64,000 nucleotides of DNA from Bradyrhizobium sp. LTSP885 (GCF_000938305.1 NZ_JYMT01000002.1:1-64000), one strand, 5' to 3'; numbered from the stretch's first letter, positions 8,120-17,582 are shown. The notes: a model not told the origin generated them from the letters alone. Numbers and translations are program-made.

Positions 8120-8980
8120 GTGACCGCAATTGACGATCCGCTTGTCTCCACCGAATGGCTTGCCGCGCATCTCGGCGATGCCAATGTGAAGGTGCTCGAC
8201 GCCACCTTCAAGCTACCCGGCGTGCTGCCGCTGCCGAAGGACGACTATCTCGCCGCGCATTTGCCTGGCGCGGTGTTCTTCGATGTCGACGCGGTGTCCG
8301 ATCATTCCAATCCGCTGCCGCATATGTTTCCGAGTGCCGGGCAGTTCGGCCGCGATGTCGGCGCGCTCGGCGTCGGCAATGCCGACACCGTCGTGATCTA
8401 TGATGCCGGCGGCTGGGTCGCAGCACCACGTGCCTGGTGGATGTTCCTGTCCTATGGTCACCGCAACGTGCGCATCCTCAACGGCGGCCTGAAGAAGTGG
8501 CGTGCCGAAGGTCGGCCGGTCGAGAGCGGCGAGGCGGCCAAGCCTCGCCCTGCAAGCTTCACAGCGAGCTATGATCCGAAGCGCGTGCGCAGCATCGAGC
8601 AGATGATCGCCAATGTCGAAAGCCGCAAGGAGCAGGTGATCGACGCGCGCGCCGCCGAGCGCTTCGAGGGACGTGCGCCGGAGCCGCGGCCGGGCATCCG
8701 CGCCGGCCATATCCCGGGCGCCCGCAACGTGCCCTACAACAATCTGTTCGATGCTGCGACCGGCGCGATGAAGCCGCTCGACGATCTGCGCGCGGCCTTC
8801 AGCGGCGCCGGTGTGAAGCTCGATGCGCCTGTTATCACGAGCTGCGGCTCGGGCGTCTCGGCCGGCGTGCTGACGCTTGCGCTCTATCGGCTCGGGGTCA
8901 CCGACACTGCGCTGTATGATGGCTCGTGGTCGGAATGGGGGCAGGCGAGCGGCCCGCCGATCGCGACCGGGCCGGCGTGA
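8120..8980 (+). CDS. sseA: 3-mercaptopyruvate/thiosulfate sulfurtransferase
   Basis: This 286-aa enzyme has two rhodanese domains. The N-terminal one is catalytically inactive (VVIYDAGGWVAAPRAWW region). The C-terminal one carries the active Cys at residue 242 in CGSGVSA, the mercaptopyruvate-type loop. The GTG at 8120 is chosen because AAAGGA lies ahead of it and because upstream in-frame sequence is a palindromic repeat. The enzyme moves sulfur from 3-mercaptopyruvate or thiosulfate to an acceptor such as cyanide or thioredoxin. It follows another rhodanese gene and the MoxR/VWA pair. Substrate preference is inferred from the CGSGV loop only. Confidence 0.9.
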   Translation: MTAIDDPLVSTEWLAAHLGDANVKVLDATFKLPGVLPLPKDDYLAAHLPGAVFFDVDAVSDHSNPLPHMFPSAGQFGRDVGALGVGNADTVVIYDAGGWVAAPRAWWMFLSYGHRNVRILNGGLKKWRAEGRPVESGEAAKPRPASFTASYDPKRVRSIEQMIANVESRKEQVIDARAAERFEGRAPEPRPGIRAGHIPGARNVPYNNLFDAATGAMKPLDDLRAAFSGAGVKLDAPVITSCGSGVSAGVLTLALYRLGVTDTALYDGSWSEWGQASGPPIATGPA

Positions 8981-8987
8981 GCGGCGG

Positions 8988-9764
8988 TTACCGCCGCTGA
9001 ACGGTCGTGATCGTCGTCGTCTGGCCGAACGGATCCACGGCCTGTTGCTGAACGACCACCTGCCGGGTCCGACGTGCGTGCCGCCGCGCTTTCCGATGCG
9101 CCGGCTTGCTGGTCGCACTCTGCTCCGGCGTCTTCGTCTCCGCAGCCTTGGCCGCGCTGGGATGCGCGATGACGACTTCGGGGCCGCCCAGCGTTGCGAT
9201 CTTGGTCGCAGCCGCGATCGCCCCGGGTGAGAGCGGCGCCGCCACACTTGCCGCCACACTTGCCGGCTCGCTCGCCGGGGCCGGCGCATCGGCCACAGCG
9301 GCGAGCTTGGGTGCGGCTTGCTGCGTCGCCAATGCATCTACGACCGGTGGCTGCGGAGCGGCCTCCGTTGCCGGTGCGGGCGGGGTGGTCTCGGTGGCCT
9401 GCGTCTCCGATTTCGGAGTGACCGGCGGTGTTAGATCATCCGCCGTCAGGGTGGCGATCGTCTCGGGCTCGGCGGCAGGTGACACCTCCGCAGGGGCCGC
9501 CGGCTCTGATGTTGCTGACATCGGCGGGGCCGGATTCTCTGACGTCACCTTGTCCGCGGACGGTGGGTCGACGCGCAGCATGGCAAGGACTGGCGGAGTC
9601 TCGGTCTGCTGTGCGAATTGCGGTTCGCGCGGAGCCGGGCGCGCCGGGATGCTGGCGAATTCCTCGTGGGCGGCGCGCAGCAGCGCTGCCGCGCCCAACC
9701 CGAACACCAAAATTGACGTCGCCAGCACGATTGCCGCGAACAAGAAACGAAGGCCGGGCAGCAT
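8988..9764 (-). CDS. Hypothetical Ala/Pro-rich single-pass membrane protein
   Basis: No known family is recognised in this 258-aa protein. ATG at 9764 gives an immediate hydrophobic segment (residues about 5-28, FLFAAIVLATSILVFGLGAA), which is probably a membrane anchor. A long Ala/Pro/Thr/Glu-rich low-complexity stretch follows. The end is strongly basic (KARRHARRTRQ) and then reads VDPFGQTTTITTVQRR. The layout suggests an inner-membrane protein with a disordered periplasmic tail. The frame is open further upstream, but that extension lacks protein character. The stop faces the end of sseA 8 bp away. Confidence 0.7.
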   Translation of the reverse strand: MLPGLRFLFAAIVLATSILVFGLGAAALLRAAHEEFASIPARPAPREPQFAQQTETPPVLAMLRVDPPSADKVTSENPAPPMSATSEPAAPAEVSPAAEPETIATLTADDLTPPVTPKSETQATETTPPAPATEAAPQPPVVDALATQQAAPKLAAVADAPAPASEPASVAASVAAPLSPGAIAAATKIATLGGPEVVIAHPSAAKAAETKTPEQSATSKPAHRKARRHARRTRQVVVQQQAVDPFGQTTTITTVQRR

Positions 9765-10092
9765 GGGCGCGGGTTCCCCCTTCTGCGGGAGGTCTTGATG
9801 GTGAGGGAACGCGGTGACCACATGAGGACGGCCAGCGTTGCGAACGCGAATCAGGCCGATTCGAGAATATCGCAACGTCCGGAGACTGTTTGTTATAAAA
9901 TACGCGCGCGTGATGACTTTGGGCACATGGACAAACTTTCCCAAGTCGTGAGACATCTTTGCCGCGGCGGTCACACGAGATCACAAAGTGCCCGAATTGG
10001 GCTGAATTTCGCTGATTTGTCTTGAATGCGCCGCTATCTTCCGTCATGTGGCCGTTAACAGTCCGGTGTGGCTTGGGGACTATACAAGAGCG
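9765..10092. other. Divergent intergenic region before the L,D-transpeptidase
   Basis: These 328 bp separate two divergent genes and must contain their promoters. An AT-rich patch around 9885-9905 (TTTGTTATAAAATACGCG) is a plausible core promoter, but I cannot assign direction. No gene or hairpin is evident. Confidence 0.4.
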
Positions 10093-11319
10093 ATGATGAT
10101 CAACCGCATTCTGACGATTTGCGCTGCTGCGGCTCTCGGCGCGGCGGGAACCTCGTTGGCGCATGCACAGCAAGGTTATCCGGCTCCTCAGCGGCCGGCC
10201 TATTCGGCTGCGCCCCAACCTTACCCGCAGGGCAATATGCCCAATTTCGACGCGTTGGACGATGACGACGCGCCGCAGGATTCGGCGGCACTACCGCCGC
10301 CTGGCCCGGTGATGTCTCCGGACGATCCACGCTACGGTCGTCCGATGAATGCGCCGCCGGTTTACTCCGACCGTGCCCCGGCCGGTCCCGTGATGTCGCC
10401 TGATGATCCTCGCTATGGCCGGGCCATGAGCCCGCCGCCGGTGATCTATGCCGACCGTCCGCCGGGCGCGCCGCAGCAGGGCTATCGCGACCAAACCTAT
10501 CGCGACCAAGCTTACCGCGACAACGGCGTTCCGGCCGCAGGCGTTGCCTATCCCGCAGCTCCGAATGGCGATGATCGCAGCGGCATGCGTCCGCCGGAAG
10601 CGGTCGGTGCTGCCGGCGTCACCGGCACCGTGCCCCCGCAGCAGGCTCCGGTCGGTGCCGATGGCCAGCCGCTGCAGCTTGCAGCCCTGCCGCCGGATGA
10701 ACAGCCTGAATCCGGCCCGGCGCAACTGGCGCCGAATCTGCGCCGCCAGGAAGTGGCGTTTCCGACCAAGGAACCGGCCGGTACGATCGTCGTCGATACG
10801 CCGAACACCTACCTCTATTACGTCCTCGGCGGTGGCCGGGCGATCCGCTACGGCGTCCGCGTCGGTCGCGACGGCTTCACCTGGACCGGCGTCCAGAAGA
10901 TCACCCGCAAGGCCGAATGGCCGGATTGGCATCCGCCGACGGAGATGATCGAGCGCCAGCCCTATCTGCCGCGCTTCATGGCGGGCGGACCCGGCAATCC
11001 GCTCGGCGCCCGTGCGATGTATCTCGGTTCGACCGTGTACCGCATCCACGGCACCAATCAGCCGTCGACCATCGGCAAGTTCGTCTCGTCGGGTTGCATC
11101 GGCATGCTGAACGAAGACGTCTCCGACCTGTTCGAGCGTACCAAGGTCGGCACCCGGGTGGTCGTCATGCCCGGCGGTACCCCGCCGCCGTCAACGACGG
11201 CCTCGGCCGCACCGATGCCCGCCGCTGGACCTGCGCCGACGCAAGCCCAGATGGCGCCGCTGCCCGGCACCCAGCCGACCACCGTTCAGCCGCTGCCGGC
11301 CCCGGTCACGGTCCGCTAA
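10093..11319 (+). CDS. L,D-transpeptidase (YkuD domain) with Pro-rich extension
   Basis: This 408-aa secreted enzyme should form 3-3 peptide cross-links or attach proteins in peptidoglycan. A signal peptide is clear (ILTICAAAALGAAGTSLAHAQ). A Pro/Tyr-rich region follows with a duplicated GPVMSPDDPRYGR unit and YRDQ repeats. The YkuD domain runs from about residue 230 to 360, with the active His in RIHGTNQP and the catalytic Cys at about 335 in SSGCIGM. The C-terminal tail is Pro/Thr-rich. The ATG at 10093 is used rather than GTG at 10048 because it starts the signal peptide. A rho-independent terminator follows directly. The catalytic domain is closely similar to that at 59042-59728. Confidence 0.95.
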   Translation: MMINRILTICAAAALGAAGTSLAHAQQGYPAPQRPAYSAAPQPYPQGNMPNFDALDDDDAPQDSAALPPPGPVMSPDDPRYGRPMNAPPVYSDRAPAGPVMSPDDPRYGRAMSPPPVIYADRPPGAPQQGYRDQTYRDQAYRDNGVPAAGVAYPAAPNGDDRSGMRPPEAVGAAGVTGTVPPQQAPVGADGQPLQLAALPPDEQPESGPAQLAPNLRRQEVAFPTKEPAGTIVVDTPNTYLYYVLGGGRAIRYGVRVGRDGFTWTGVQKITRKAEWPDWHPPTEMIERQPYLPRFMAGGPGNPLGARAMYLGSTVYRIHGTNQPSTIGKFVSSGCIGMLNEDVSDLFERTKVGTRVVVMPGGTPPPSTTASAAPMPAAGPAPTQAQMAPLPGTQPTTVQPLPAPVTVR

Positions 11320-11340
11320 ACCGACCTCAACTCATTCCGG

Positions 11341-11369
11341 AAAAGGCGCGCCAACAGCGCGCCTTTTTT
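11341..11369 (+). terminator. Rho-independent terminator
   Basis: Stem AAAAGGCGCGC and GCGCGCCTTTT flanks a CAACA loop, and six T follow. It ends the L,D-transpeptidase transcript. The symmetric A/T tails mean it can also serve the convergent dehydrogenase gene. Confidence 0.93.
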
Positions 11370-11393
11370 GTTGGTTGATTGACGCCTGCGATC

Positions 11394-12356
11394 TCAGGCC
11401 AGACGCCGCGGCGGCTCGCCGCCTTCGGTGAAGGCGTCGATGCACGCGACCATCTGCTGATAATGCGTCTGCAAGCTTTCGCGCGTCGCGTAGCCGAGAT
11501 GCGGCGTGATCACGATGTTGTCGAGCTTGCGGAACGGGTGGTCTGATGGCAGCGGCTCGACCGAGAACACGTCGATGCCGGCACCGGCGATTGTCCTGGC
11601 GCGCAGCGCCGCGAGCAGGGCGTCTTCATCGACGATCGGTCCGCGCGCGCTGTTGACGAGATAGGCCGATGGCTTCATCCGCGCGAGATCCGCAGCTCCG
11701 ACCAGTCCGCGCGAGCGCGGGCTCAGCACGACATGGATGGTGACGATGTCTGATGTCGAGAACAGCTCCTCCTTGCTGGCATAGCCGACGCCGGCCGCCT
11801 TGCACGTCTCGGGGGTGAGGTTCGGGCTCCAGGCGATGACGTTCATGCCGAACACCTTGGCCATGCCCGCGACCTTGCTGCCGAGCTTGCCGAGGCCGAT
11901 CACGCCGAGCGTCTTGCCCTCGATCTCGGTTCCCGCAAAGCTCTGCCAGGGCTCGCCGGCGTGCATCCGCGTGTTCTCGCGGCCGATGCCGCGCGTCAGT
12001 TCCAGGATCAGGCCCATGGTCAGGGCCGCGGTGGGGTCGCGGCCATACTGCGTACCGCAGAACACGACCTTGCGGTCCTTGGCCGCTTCGATGTCGATCG
12101 CGGCGTTGCGCATGCCCGAGGTGATCAGGAGCTTCAGCCTGGGCAGCGCATCGAACAGCGTGCGCGGAAACGCGGTGCGCTCGCGCATCGCGCAGATGAT
12201 CTCGAAATCCTTCAGCTTGGCCGCAGCGTCCGCCTCGCTTTCGAACGGCTTGTCGAACACGGTGACGTCGACGCGATCCTTGATGCTGGGCCAGTCCGCC
12301 ACCGAGAGCGCGAGATCAAAATAGTCGTCGAGGATTGCACAGCTGAGCCGCGTCAT
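11394..12356 (-). CDS. D-2-hydroxyacid dehydrogenase family protein
   Basis: This 320-aa NAD(P)-dependent oxidoreductase interconverts a 2-hydroxy acid and a 2-keto acid. The Rossmann motif is GVIGLGKLGSKVAGMAK. The catalytic trio is visible as Arg in VNSARGPIVDEDAL, Glu in FSVEPLP and His in ITPHLGYAT. It is not long enough and lacks the ACT domain to be a full SerA. The exact substrate (glyoxylate, hydroxypyruvate, phosphoglycerate) cannot be told. It is convergent with the L,D-transpeptidase, sharing its terminator. A small hypothetical gene lies upstream on the same strand. Confidence 0.92.
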   Translation of the reverse strand: MTRLSCAILDDYFDLALSVADWPSIKDRVDVTVFDKPFESEADAAAKLKDFEIICAMRERTAFPRTLFDALPRLKLLITSGMRNAAIDIEAAKDRKVVFCGTQYGRDPTAALTMGLILELTRGIGRENTRMHAGEPWQSFAGTEIEGKTLGVIGLGKLGSKVAGMAKVFGMNVIAWSPNLTPETCKAAGVGYASKEELFSTSDIVTIHVVLSPRSRGLVGAADLARMKPSAYLVNSARGPIVDEDALLAALRARTIAGAGIDVFSVEPLPSDHPFRKLDNIVITPHLGYATRESLQTHYQQMVACIDAFTEGGEPPRRLA

Positions 12357-12470
12357 CGGGAGGTCCGTTCATGGCGAGGGCGACGGCGGGAATGAACCGT
12401 CGGGGGCGGGCCATGGTCGCGCGCAATCGGCGGGCGCGCAAGCGGAGGAGGTTGCAAAAAGGATCGGCTG

Positions 12471-12722
12471 TTATGCTGACGGAGACGACCTGCGCGCTTT
12501 GCTGGTCCGGATCTCGGCGAGCATCGATTGCACCGCGGGTGACAACCCCACGTGTTTGGCGCGCCAGGCGGGGCCCGGGCCGCGCATATAGTGCAGTTCC
12601 GGCCGGTAGGGGTTGAACGCCTTGGCCACGAATGCACGCCAGAAGGCGCGGAATTCTGCGAACAGCTTCGCCTCGCCTCTGGTCGCCGGGCGGGGAAGAG
12701 ATGCCGAGGTGATGGTAGCCAT
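12471..12722 (-). CDS. Small hypothetical protein
   Basis: No family is recognised in this 83-aa protein. It is basic and aromatic-rich in the middle (FRAFWRAFVAKAFNPYRPELHYMRGPGPAW), with no signal peptide or membrane segment. It has sensible composition for a real protein rather than an antisense frame, and nothing else explains the gap. It lies 114 bp upstream of the dehydrogenase on the same strand. Confidence 0.6.
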   Translation of the reverse strand: MATITSASLPRPATRGEAKLFAEFRAFWRAFVAKAFNPYRPELHYMRGPGPAWRAKHVGLSPAVQSMLAEIRTSKARRSSPSA

Positions 12723-12996
12723 GACGCGGCCTCTGCTGTTCTGATCGCGGTTCTGCCGCGAAACACGCCGTTTTGGGCGCTGAGAACGAGTTTTGGCCTG
12801 ATTTATTAAAAGATAGTTTCAATTGTCGTGATCGAGGGCACACAAGGGTGTGCCCGCGTGCACATGGTATCTGCCCCGTAATCGCCCGTGGTGAACGGAT
12901 GGAAAACGGGGCGGTCGCGGTTGCGCTTTCGGGGGCCGGCCGCTACATCGGCGGCAGCAAAATTTCCACAAATCCTCTCGTTTTCAGGGATCGCGA

Positions 12997-14646
12997 ATGG
13001 CTCGCCAGTTCGTCTATTTCATGCAGGGTCTGACCAAGAGCTATCCGACCCGCAAGGTGCTCGATAACGTCCATCTGAGCTTCTATCCGGACGCCAAGAT
13101 CGGCGTGCTCGGCGTCAACGGCTCGGGCAAGTCGACGCTGCTCAAGATCATGGCCGGCCTCGACAAGGAATATAACGGCGAGGCCTGGGTCGCCGAGGGC
13201 GCCCGCGTCGGTTACCTCGAGCAGGAGCCGCATCTCGACGCCACCAAGACCGTCCGCGAAAACGTCATGCTGGGTGTCGCCAAGCAGAAGGCGATCCTCG
13301 ATCGCTACAACGAACTGGCGATGAATTACTCGGACGAAACCGCCGACGAGATGACCAAGCTGCAGGACGAGATCGAGGCCGCAGGCCTGTGGGATCTCGA
13401 CAGCAAGGTCGACCAGGCGATGGACGCGCTGCGCTGCCCGCCAGACGATTCCGATGTGACGAAACTCTCCGGCGGCGAACGTCGCCGCGTCGCGCTGTGC
13501 AAATTGCTGCTCGACCAGCCCGAACTGCTGCTGCTGGACGAACCGACCAACCATCTCGACGCCGAGTCGGTGTCATGGTTGGAAGGCCATCTGCGGAACT
13601 ATCCCGGCGCGATCCTGATCGTGACCCATGACCGCTACTTCCTCGACAACGTGACCAGCTGGATCCTCGAGCTCGACCGCGGCAAGGGCATCCCCTACGA
13701 GGGCAATTATTCGTCATGGCTGCAGCAGAAGCAGAAGCGGCTCGCACAGGAGGGCCGCGAAGACGTCGCGCACCAGAAGACGCTGATCCGCGAGCAGGAA
13801 TGGATCGCGTCGTCTCCGAAGGCCCGCCAGGCCAAGTCGAAGGCGCGCTATCAGCGCTATGAGGAATTGCTGAAGCAGGCGAGCGAAAAGCAGACCCAGG
13901 TCGCGCAGATCACGATCCCGGTCGCCGAGCGCCTCGGTCAGAACGTCGTGGATTTCGAAAACCTCAGCAAGGGTTTTGGCGACCGCATGCTGATCGACGA
14001 TCTCACCTTCAAGCTGCCGCCGGGCGGTATCGTCGGCGTGATCGGCGCGAACGGCGCCGGCAAGACCACGCTGTTTCGGATGATCACCAAGCAGGAAGAG
14101 CCGGACAAGGGGTCCATCACGGTCGGCGAGAGTGTTCATCTCGGTTATGTCGACCAGTCGCGCGACGATCTCGACGGCAAGAAGAACGTCTGGGAGGAGA
14201 TCTCCGGCGGCAACGAGCTGATCCTGCTCGGCAAGCGGGAAGTCAACTCACGCGGCTATTGTTCGTCGTTCAACTTCAAGGGCGCCGACCAGCAGAAAAA
14301 GGTCGGCGCGTTGTCGGGCGGTGAACGTAACCGCGTGCATCTGGCGAAAATGCTGAAGTCGGGCGCCAACGTGCTGCTGCTCGACGAACCGACCAACGAT
14401 CTCGACGTCGATACGCTGCGTGCGCTGGAAGAGGCGCTGGAGGATTTCGCCGGTTGCGCCGTCATTATCAGCCATGATCGCTGGTTCCTCGACCGCATCG
14501 CGACCCATATCCTGGCCTTCGAGGGCGACAGTCATGTCGAATGGTTCGAGGGCAACTTCCAGGACTATGAAAAGGACAAGATGCGCCGGCTCGGCCAGGA
14601 CAGCATCATTCCGCATCGCGTGAAGTACAAGAAGCTGACGCGGTGA
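12997..14646 (+). CDS. ettA: Energy-dependent translational throttle protein EttA (ABC-F)
   Basis: This 549-aa protein has two ABC ATPase domains and no membrane segments. It binds the ribosomal E site and gates entry into elongation according to the ATP/ADP ratio. First domain: Walker [10 protein letters not shown], signature [16 protein letters not shown], Walker [13 protein letters not shown]. Second domain: [35 protein letters not shown]. The charged inter-domain linker at about residues 245-300 and the [14 protein letters not shown] start are typical of EttA rather than other ABC-F members. It overlaps the converging downstream gene by about 41 bp at the 3' ends. Confidence 0.96.
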   Translation: MARQFVYFMQGLTKSYPTRKVLDNVHLSFYPDAKIGVLGVNGSGKSTLLKIMAGLDKEYNGEAWVAEGARVGYLEQEPHLDATKTVRENVMLGVAKQKAILDRYNELAMNYSDETADEMTKLQDEIEAAGLWDLDSKVDQAMDALRCPPDDSDVTKLSGGERRRVALCKLLLDQPELLLLDEPTNHLDAESVSWLEGHLRNYPGAILIVTHDRYFLDNVTSWILELDRGKGIPYEGNYSSWLQQKQKRLAQEGREDVAHQKTLIREQEWIASSPKARQAKSKARYQRYEELLKQASEKQTQVAQITIPVAERLGQNVVDFENLSKGFGDRMLIDDLTFKLPPGGIVGVIGANGAGKTTLFRMITKQEEPDKGSITVGESVHLGYVDQSRDDLDGKKNVWEEISGGNELILLGKREVNSRGYCSSFNFKGADQQKKVGALSGGERNRVHLAKMLKSGANVLLLDEPTNDLDVDTLRALEEALEDFAGCAVIISHDRWFLDRIATHILAFEGDSHVEWFEGNFQDYEKDKMRRLGQDSIIPHRVKYKKLTR

Positions 14647-15268
14647 GGCGGTCTCGCAGGTCGCCGAACCTGTCGAGGAATGCCCGCGCGCGGGGTAGCG
14701 CGTCGTGAAGGAACTGCTTTGGCTCGCGCAGCCAAAGCCCTTCGATCTGCCGCGAGCGCTGTTCCGAGATCAGGATGTCGGTCGGCAGATCGACCAGCGT
14801 CGCGTCCCAGCCTGGAAAAAACCGGCGCGCGCGCCGGAAGCCGAGCGACAGCAGATCTGCTTCGCTGGACAGGCCGTGGTAGTCGAACGCAGCCCTGCCG
14901 TCGGTGACGAAGATGTGGTTGCCCGTATAGCCTTGCGCCGGCTTGATCCATCGGGCGTGAAAGCCGAGGTCGGAATATCTTTCGAGAAACGCGTAGGCGA
15001 GCACCTGGCAGGCGCCATTGGCAAAGAAATGGCGATCGGGCCGATGCCATCGACGCACCGGGTCGTCCTTGACGTTGACCTTCGGAAAGAACATTTGCGC
15101 CGCAATCGCGCTGAGTCGACGGTAGGACGAGACTACCCCGTGTCGGCGGCAGGGAAAGCGCCGAATTTGCAAATCCCGGGGATCGTGACCGCATCGCGAC
15201 GCAATCTGCGGCCAGTTGTCGCTTTTCAATCGCGCGGGAATGCGTAGATAGAGCGCTCCGCAATCCAA
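14606..15268 (-). CDS. Conserved-looking hypothetical protein
   Basis: The family is not recognised. The C-terminal 160 residues have good protein character ([38 protein letters not shown]) and no membrane segments. The start is uncertain. TTG at 15268 gives 220 aa and keeps a plausible ordered N-terminus, but leaves only 18 bp to the divergent start at 15287. ATG at 15094 gives 162 aa and starts at MFFPKVNV. The upstream part ([22 protein letters not shown]) looks coding, so the longer form is listed. The 3' end overlaps the end of ettA. Confidence 0.6.
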   Translation of the reverse strand: MDCGALYLRIPARLKSDNWPQIASRCGHDPRDLQIRRFPCRRHGVVSSYRRLSAIAAQMFFPKVNVKDDPVRRWHRPDRHFFANGACQVLAYAFLERYSDLGFHARWIKPAQGYTGNHIFVTDGRAAFDYHGLSSEADLLSLGFRRARRFFPGWDATLVDLPTDILISEQRSRQIEGLWLREPKQFLHDALPRARAFLDRFGDLRDRLTASASCTSRDAE

Positions 15269-15286
15269 TCCCGCGAGCTTTCCAAC

Positions 15287-15871
15287 ATGTCTGCCATATC
15301 CGACGCGCCCGCTCTGGCGAAGCGCGGGTCGCTGCGTCCGATCCCCATGCTGATCTTCGGATCGCGCTGGCTGCAATTGCCGCTTTATGTCGGCCTCATT
15401 ATCGCCCAGGCCGTTTATGTCGTGCTGTTCCTCAAGGAACTGTGGCACCTGTTCGCCCATGCCTTCGATTTCAGCGAGCAGCAGATCATGCTCGCCGTGC
15501 TCGGCCTGATCGACGTCGTCATGATCTCGAACCTCCTGGTGATGGTGATCGTCGGCGGCTATGAGACCTTCGTGTCACGCCTCAATCTGCAGGGGCATCC
15601 GGACGAGCCGGAATGGCTGAGCCACGTCAATGCCAGCGCGCTGAAGATCAAGCTGGCGATGGCGATCATTGGCATTTCCTCGATCCATCTGTTGCGAACC
15701 TTCATCGAGGCGGGCGCATTGTCGTCAGGAAAGGCCAACTACACCGAGACCGGTGTGATGTGGCAAACCATCATCCATTGCGTCTTCATCCTGTCGGCCA
15801 TCGGTATCGCCATCGTCGACAAGCTGTCGAACGACCCGATCGAGGGCGCGAAGCAGCAGGCCGCGCACTGA
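15287..15871 (+). CDS. UPF0114 (YqhA/TIGR00645) family inner-membrane protein
   Basis: This 194-aa protein has about four hydrophobic helices: around residues 25-50 ([19 protein letters not shown]), 65-95, 125-150 and 160-180. The segments [42 protein letters not shown] are typical of the UPF0114/YqhA family, whose role is not established. It is divergent from the hypothetical gene at 14606-15268. The lytic transglycosylase follows 106 bp downstream, after a hairpin. Confidence 0.9.
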   Translation: MSAISDAPALAKRGSLRPIPMLIFGSRWLQLPLYVGLIIAQAVYVVLFLKELWHLFAHAFDFSEQQIMLAVLGLIDVVMISNLLVMVIVGGYETFVSRLNLQGHPDEPEWLSHVNASALKIKLAMAIIGISSIHLLRTFIEAGALSSGKANYTETGVMWQTIIHCVFILSAIGIAIVDKLSNDPIEGAKQQAAH

Positions 15872-15909
15872 TCGCGGCCGAAGGGCGCTCCACGGTTCAC
15901 AGCAATCCA

Positions 15910-15933
15910 GTGCCGTGATAAGGCTCACGGCAC
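15910..15933 (+). other. Perfect 9-bp stem hairpin between two genes
   Basis: GTGCCGTGA (15910-15918) and TCACGGCAC (15925-15933) are perfect inverted arms around TAAGGC. There is no T-run after it on the plus strand, so it is not a classical terminator. It could be a factor-dependent stop for the UPF0114 gene or an operator for the next gene. Confidence 0.45.
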
Positions 15934-15977
15934 GATCAGGACGGGGTCCACGAGATGGCGCCCCATTGGACCGCTGC

Positions 15978-17228
15978 GTGAACAGGCTATTGGATTTGGC
16001 ATTTCTCCGCGCGCTCGCCTTTGGGCTTCTGCTCACGCTCTGGCCGATGGCGTCGCCGGCCCGCGCGGCTGACGCGGCCTTCACCCAGTTCATCGCCTCG
16101 CTCTGGCCCGAGGCGCAGGCCGCCGGGGTGTCGCGCGAGACCTTCGATCGCGAGACGCGCTCCCTCGAACCCGACTACAAGTTGCCCGATCTGATCCTGC
16201 CTGGGCGTCCGAAGACCGGCGCGTCGACGCAGGCCGAGTTCGTGCAGGTGCCGGCCGATTACATCAAGGAGGCCTCGATCGCACGGCTTGCGGAGGAGGG
16301 CGAGAGGCTCCTGAAGAAATATCGCCCGGCGCTCGATGCGATCGAGAAGCGCTTCGGCGTGCCGGCCACGATCGTGCTGGCGATCTGGGGCCGCGAGACC
16401 GACTATGGTCGCTATGCGTTGCCCTACGACACGTTGCGCGTGGTGGCGACGCAGGCCTATGTCGGCCGCCGCAAGGATCAGTTTCGCACCGAGTTCATCC
16501 TCGCGCTGAAGATCCTCGGCGAGGGCGTGGTGACGCGCAAGGAGTTGCGCTCGTCATGGGCCGGCGCAACCGGCTACACCCAGTTCCTGCCATCGGAATA
16601 CTACAAGCATGGCGTCGATCTCGACGGCGATGGCCGCGTCGACATCTGGCACTCGGTGCCGGACGCGCTCGCCTCCGCCGCGCAGCAGCTCGTCAACAAG
16701 GGCTGGCAGCCCGGCCTGCGCTGGGCCTACGAGGTCAAGGCGCCGGCCAATGTCGACTGCACGATGGGCGTTCCCGAGGTGACCAAGCCGATCGGCGAGT
16801 GGCTGCGCGCAGGCTTCGTCCCGGTGCGCGGCGAGAGGCTCAGCGCCGCCGAGCAGGCGCAGCAGGCCTCGCTGCTGCAGCCGGAGGGGATCTACGGTCC
16901 TGCGTTCCTGACCACGCAGAACTACTTCGTGATCAAGGAATACAATTTCTCCGATCTCTACGTGCTGTTCGTCGGTCATCTCGCCGATCGCATGACAAGC
17001 CCGCTGCCGTTCGCGGCGCCTTGGTCGGCGTCGACGCAACTGCGGTCCGCCGATGTCGAGGCGATGCAGCGGCATCTGACAAAGATCGGTCTCTACAAGG
17101 ACAAGCTCGACGGCAAGGCTGGGATGCAGACCCGCGCTGCGCTTGGCGCCTATCAGAAGTCCGCGAGCCTGAAGGTCGATTGCTGGCCAAGTGACGCGGT
17201 GCTGCGGTCGATGGGCGCGGCGCGCTAG
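15978..17228 (+). CDS. Lytic murein transglycosylase (MltB/SLT_2 type) with PG-binding domain
   Basis: This 416-aa enzyme cleaves the glycan chain of peptidoglycan with formation of 1,6-anhydromuramic acid. The N-terminus is a signal peptide (ALAFGLLLTLWPMASPARA). The SLT_2 domain fills the centre, with the catalytic Glu in LAIWGRETDYGRY and the supporting GATGYTQFLPSEYY motif. A C-terminal peptidoglycan-binding domain (LRSADVEAMQRHLTKIGLY) ends the protein. GTG at 15978 is preferred to GTG at 15915 because the latter lies inside a hairpin and adds a non-signal N-terminus. A bidirectional terminator follows. Confidence 0.93.
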   Translation: MNRLLDLAFLRALAFGLLLTLWPMASPARAADAAFTQFIASLWPEAQAAGVSRETFDRETRSLEPDYKLPDLILPGRPKTGASTQAEFVQVPADYIKEASIARLAEEGERLLKKYRPALDAIEKRFGVPATIVLAIWGRETDYGRYALPYDTLRVVATQAYVGRRKDQFRTEFILALKILGEGVVTRKELRSSWAGATGYTQFLPSEYYKHGVDLDGDGRVDIWHSVPDALASAAQQLVNKGWQPGLRWAYEVKAPANVDCTMGVPEVTKPIGEWLRAGFVPVRGERLSAAEQAQQASLLQPEGIYGPAFLTTQNYFVIKEYNFSDLYVLFVGHLADRMTSPLPFAAPWSASTQLRSADVEAMQRHLTKIGLYKDKLDGKAGMQTRAALGAYQKSASLKVDCWPSDAVLRSMGAAR

Positions 17229-17254
17229 GATAGGGCGCAGAAACGGACAAACAA

Positions 17255-17280
17255 AAACCCGGCCGCAAGCGGCCGGGTTT
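17255..17280. terminator. Bidirectional rho-independent terminator
   Basis: Arms AAACCCGGCCGC and GCGGCCGGGTTT are perfect. It ends the transglycosylase on the plus strand. On the minus strand it gives a strong T-run for the small secreted-protein gene at 17310. Confidence 0.9.
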
Positions 17281-17309
17281 GAAGGTAACGCGCGAGAGAC
17301 GCGCGCGAC

Positions 17310-17582
17310 TTACTCGCAGACTTCGACGCGGCGGAAGCGCCAGTTGTAGCCATCCCAGAAGCGCTCGCGGACCCAGCGGCAGGGCGGGGGCGCTTCTTCC
17401 ACATACACCGGACCACCATAGGCCGGGCGGCTGGAGGCAATGGCGCCACCAACGATCGCACCGCCAATCAGGCCGGCTGCGATGCCCACGCCAACGCCAC
17501 GCTGGGCGCTGGCCGGCGTTGGGGTGAGCGACGAAGCGGCAATCGCAGCGACAGCGACGAAGGCAGCCAGGGTCTTCTTCAT
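17310..17582 (-). CDS. Small secreted glycine-zipper protein
   Basis: This 90-aa protein has a clear signal peptide (MKKTLAAFVAVAAIAASSLTPTPASA) and then a Gly/Ala zipper, GIAAGLIGGAIVGGAIASS. A Pro-rich linker leads to a C-terminal FWDGYNWRFRRVEVCE with a Cys pair (PPPCRW, EVCE) that could form a disulfide. No function is known for such proteins; they are common in bradyrhizobia. The neighbouring gene at 17820-18146 is a paralogue with the same three-part layout. Confidence 0.85.
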   Translation of the reverse strand: MKKTLAAFVAVAAIAASSLTPTPASAQRGVGVGIAAGLIGGAIVGGAIASSRPAYGGPVYVEEAPPPCRWVRERFWDGYNWRFRRVEVCE

